From NCBI GenBank assembly GCA_029379385.1, contig CM055618.1:5838134-5902133 (forward strand): a DNA stretch of 64,000 nt. Reading direction: 5' to 3'. Positions 61,118 through 64,000 of the stretch are shown here, piece by piece. This stretch comes from Quillaja saponaria. Lineage: Eukaryota; Streptophyta; Magnoliopsida; Fabales; Quillajaceae. The notes under the pieces were generated by a model. It did no database searches. It saw only the letters and a program-made list of their open reading frames with translations, and was not told the DNA's origin. The position numbers and the translations under genes are program-made. Positions within the stretch are counted from its first letter, which is position 1. Every line of letters begins with the position of its first letter.

Positions 61118-61125
61118 TATATAAA
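61118..61125 (+). promoter_or_regulatory. TATA box in LTR-like segment, copy 2
   Basis: TATATAAA, the counterpart of 14610-14617 in copy 1. Confidence 0.4.
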
Positions 61126-61547
61126 CTTAATTAGGCTTGCAATCAAAGTTTAACCAGCTAGCATCTTTAGCTTAGGTTCTTGGTTTTACTCTTACAACTG
61201 CCTTGCATGAGACGTCCTTAAACAAGGCATAGGGAATCCCAATCCTCCTACCTATTATATGTCGCTTCATACGTACTTATAACTCTTCAAATGTCCCTGA
61301 ACTTGTACTCGGAATGCCCTACATGAGATGCCCCTGAACATAGCCTAAGAAAGCACAATCCACCTACCTGTTATATGTCAAATATACTCAGATGACCTTG
61401 CGTGAGACATCCCTGAACATGGATTAGGGAAGCACAATCCCTACTTGTTATATGCTCCTCACAAGTATCAGAACAAATATTTTATCTACGAGAGACACTT
61501 CACCAAACTAGGTTTCCAAACTCAAGCTAGTTTTGAGTTAACCACCT

Positions 61548-61740
61548 TGAGTTTGAGGGGGGAGGGTTTATGCCTAATTATTGTACTTAGTCTTATACTA
61601 AGCTAGGCTCATTATGCTTAGGTCAACTCGTACATGGGTTATTGCCTATATATATAGGCTTTCTCCATGTAATCAAATCATCATATTCACATATAATACA
61701 AAATCATCATTAGATTTAAGTATCATATACAATTTTGGGT
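61548..61740 (+). repeat. Possible copia LTR fragment with polypurine tract
   Basis: A purine tract (GAGGGGGGAGGG, 61555-61566) is followed by sequence with a TATA box (TATATATATAGG near 61650) and a CTCCATGTAATCAAATCATC segment, the layout of a copia 3' end. No partner found. Confidence 0.4.
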
Positions 61741-62389
61741 TTGCTATAGAATGTGGATTTAGCTCTGAAGCATTCGAAGGCTATATATCACCATACAATC
61801 AAAACTGTTGAGGATCATGGTGTTACCCAAGAGCTTGAAAAGCAGCTTCTCCTAATTCTTATGGTAATTACATAATCACTCTTAGCAAACAAAAGCGTAT
61901 TATATTTGCTAATGAAGCATTTTGTATAGGAAAATAATATTGACGATTACTTGAATGGGCATGAACATTGCTTGGAACACATCATTGATAGGTAAGATTG
62001 TGTTCGAAAAATAAGTTACTAATTTACAGTCTTCCCAAAAAACAATTTCTCATATATGGTTTATGCAAGATTGTGTAATTCAATTTCTACAAGCGGAGGT
62101 GGATCAAAGGCATGGAAGGGTGATATTAAGTGGTGGAATCCAGAGGAATTAAAGCTGTATTGTCATGGACGAGGTTTCATGTCAACAGTCAGAGCAAAGG
62201 AGATATCATATTCTATGATGTCTTTGGCAAGGTTTTGCACAAATGGAGCATCTATAAAGACCTTGATACATCTTAATCATGAAAATTGAACTACAATCTT
62301 CCATTAATGTAAATAAAATTATCACTCAAATAAAACAGAAAGTGCGGAATAAGAATAACATCCTAAACCTAGTTGTAGAAAGTTTAGTC
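61741..62389. other. Unassigned stretch before the nucleoporin-like gene
   Basis: A short plus-strand open stretch near 61808-61864 ends at a donor-like ATG|GTAATT, and another spans 62056-62289. Neither has a domain I recognise. They may be random. Confidence 0.3.
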
Positions 62390-63671
62390 TCATAGACGCT
62401 TGTCCGATTGTACATTATATAAAGATTGATGGGCTCTCCAGTATGCTAAGCTTGAACGAATTTCTTTTCGTAACTTCCAAGCATAGTCTTCCCATGCAGC
62501 AATTGCAGCCACAAAATTGGTCCAATCAAAGCAATGCAGTTCATTCTCTCTGCAAGTCAGGCTGTAGAAAATTGTCTCCGCCAATTCAGTATCCTTTAAA
62601 AGCAGAGATTTCAGATCACTAACTTTTTCAGCCTGTGACTTTGAGAGTTCTACTATCTTACTGGTGCCTACACGAACTTTAAAAGACTGCAAAGCAGAGG
62701 CTTTCCAGCAGTAGAAATGCACAACCTGTTAGAATATTGTCAAACAGTTCATACTAAGGAATAATGACAAATAATCGAAACATGGATAAGGAATAGTGTC
62801 AAACAAAGTGAAGCTGCCCAGAAATGGTCATTGCTCTGTGTTTCACAAAATAGTTTATAGTGGAAAACATCAGTGAGAAATGGTTTGCTTTAGATTTGTA
62901 GCTTTTGCCACTGTCATGATGGTCTTTAGGTAACTATGGTACGTAACTGGATGATGGATGCCAATTGGCTGGAGTTTTACGCAACCGACATGGACCACTT
63001 GGTCAAAATCGAAAATCTGCAGGTTGAGGATGACTGTTGGAGCTATAATTCTTCATCCTATTTCAGATATTGACTGTCAATTATTTAAGGAGCAAGTTTT
63101 TCAAATGTTTAGCACATCAATCAAGATCTGAAATAGGATGGGAAGAAATATTTCTCAGATCCATTAGGATGGGAAGAAATATTCTATTCTAGGACACTTT
63201 GAAAACCAGGGAAGAAAAAGAAGCATCAGAATGTTTCTCACACTTTCAAAATATGATCATATATGACCTTTACAATCAATAAAACGCACTACTTAGCAGG
63301 ATTACTGGCTAAAATACCTGAATTGCATGCAGAATATTGACAAATTCATGGTCTAACAACTCAGTTCCCCTGGCCAATCGCAGTGGCTCTGTCAGTAACA
63401 GGGAGGCATCTGAATCACAATTATTATCTTGAGCAAGATAAACATCATACCCAAGAACATGCAGTCTTGCCCAACATATATTAAAACCCAAAAGCTCATC
63501 AGAAGCTTGGTCTTGTGAAAACCAGTACATATTATTGGATGCTGGCAAAGGTATGCATGAATCAGGCACACTACTATGTAATAGGTTATTTGAGAAAAGG
63601 GAAATGAGCTTGACATCCTCATCATGGGAAGCATCACGGCTGAACCATAATGTAAGTGAGTCTTTCTCCAT
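62390..63671 (-). CDS. Partial conserved gene, resembles nucleoporin NUP107
   Basis: Two exons are read on the minus strand. The upstream exon (about 63671-63318) reads EKDSLTLWFSRDASHDEDVK, then SSVPDSCIPLPASNNMYWFS, DELLGFNICWARLHVLGYDV and HEFVNILHAIQ, and ends at CAG|GTATTT. The downstream exon (62725-62390), after CTAACAG, reads VVHFYCWKASALQSFKVRVG, then SDLKSLLLKDTELAETIFYS and FVAAIAAWEDYAWKLRKEI, and ends at a TGA... in-frame stop at 62392-62390. The phases join cleanly. I associate these segments with plant NUP107, a scaffold protein of the nuclear pore Y-complex, from memory. The stop comes earlier than I would expect for that protein, so the gene may be truncated, or the true exon may splice out before the stop. 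The upstream limit is uncertain: a TAA precedes the ATG at 63671 in frame if the nearest AG is the acceptor. The 5' part lies beyond the window. Confidence 0.5.
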
Positions 63672-64000
63672 CAGTTATCTGTCAAAAGATCACCTAGCAT
63701 TAGAAAAACGAAGATGGCCGCCAACTTTACTGGGAGATGATATCGATCCTAGTATCAATATCATATTAGATAAAGTGGGCATTCTTGAATATTTAAACCT
63801 AAAGTTGCTAAAGGTAACAACCTGTTTTGATAACTAGATCTATTTCCGTGAAGATATATTAGAAGTTCAAGAAATAACCAGGATTACTACGGGTAGAAGG
63901 AAACACCATATTGTGGATCTTCAACATTTACATATACAATGATATGCGGCAGATTGTAAAGGAGACTCTTTTTTACTACACTTTCTCTATCCCCTACTGA
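63672..64000 (-). other. Probable intron of the nucleoporin-like gene
   Basis: No coding sequence is clear. A CTTTTGACAG acceptor candidate lies near 63681 on the minus strand. Open frame 63535-63837 on the plus strand overlaps the exon and is not taken as a gene. Confidence 0.4.

Larger units (their letters stand above)
57989..61482 (+). mobile_element. Gag-only non-autonomous gypsy derivative, copy 2
   Basis: The sequence follows copy 1 (11506-14990) in the same order: gag with shared stops, no pol, an LTR-like end with a TATA box at 61118-61125, and a short repeated segment containing GAGACGTCC-type words (61209, 61325, 61404). Compared with copy 1 it lacks about 110 bp just after the TATA region and has a 99-bp tandem duplication. 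The left end is cut off by the LTR fragment ending at 57988. Confidence 0.7.

Overview
The window is nuclear DNA from a flowering plant, most likely a eudicot. It is AT-rich, has GT-AG introns, and carries plant-specific families: LRK10-like receptor kinases with a GUB_WAK ectodomain, plant Ty3/gypsy and Ty1/copia retrotransposons, and Mutator-like elements (MULEs). No bacterial, organellar or CRISPR features are visible. It reads as a transposon-rich interval with few host genes, most of them broken.

Layout. (1) About 0.4-10.7 kb: a decayed Ty3/gypsy element of the Tat type, with gag, protease, RT, RNase H, a second archaeal-type RNase H and integrase on the plus strand, followed by an antisense ORF resembling the plant mobile domain (PMD). 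(2) About 11.0-15.0 kb: a gag-only derivative of a related element (copy 1), running into a 0.5 kb copy of a kinase gene tail and a small inverted-repeat element. (3) 18.2-19.6 kb: a non-autonomous MULE with a 9-bp target-site duplication (TSD) and what looks like a captured exon. (4) 20.5-27.6 kb: two LRK10-like receptor kinase genes arranged head to head, 234 bp apart, both pseudogenes. (5) 28.3-29.5 kb: a second non-autonomous MULE with a perfect 9-bp TSD, then a SINE. (6) 30.0-34.9 kb: a larger MULE with a decayed MuDR-type transposase and a convergent second gene encoding a GRF zinc finger, coiled coil and membrane segment. (7) 35.6-41.4 kb: a full-length but decayed Ty1/copia element with both LTRs and a TSD. 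(8) 42.2-42.8 kb: two exons of a host membrane protein, possibly a CPBP/CAAX-type protease. (9) 43.5-46.8 kb: a short-LTR non-autonomous element with GC-rich tandem arrays and a TSD. (10) 49.3-53.1 kb: a 3.8 kb TG...CA block with a TSD and no coding capacity, probably a solo LTR; a diverged relative lies at about 55.8-58.0 kb. (11) 58.0-61.5 kb: copy 2 of the gag-only element. (12) 62.4-63.7 kb: two minus-strand exons of a conserved host gene resembling nucleoporin NUP107, continuing beyond the right edge.

How the parts fit. The only host functions with recognisable biology are the receptor-kinase pair (ectodomain, membrane segment and cytoplasmic kinase, a family linked to defence signalling), the nucleoporin-like gene and the membrane-protein fragment. 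The rest is a record of mobile elements. Dating clues are preserved: premature stops shared between the two gag-only copies, a kinase-tail duplicate that lacks the lesions now seen in its parent, and stops in the Tat element that look like C-to-T decay. All calls are by eye; no alignment or database search was run.
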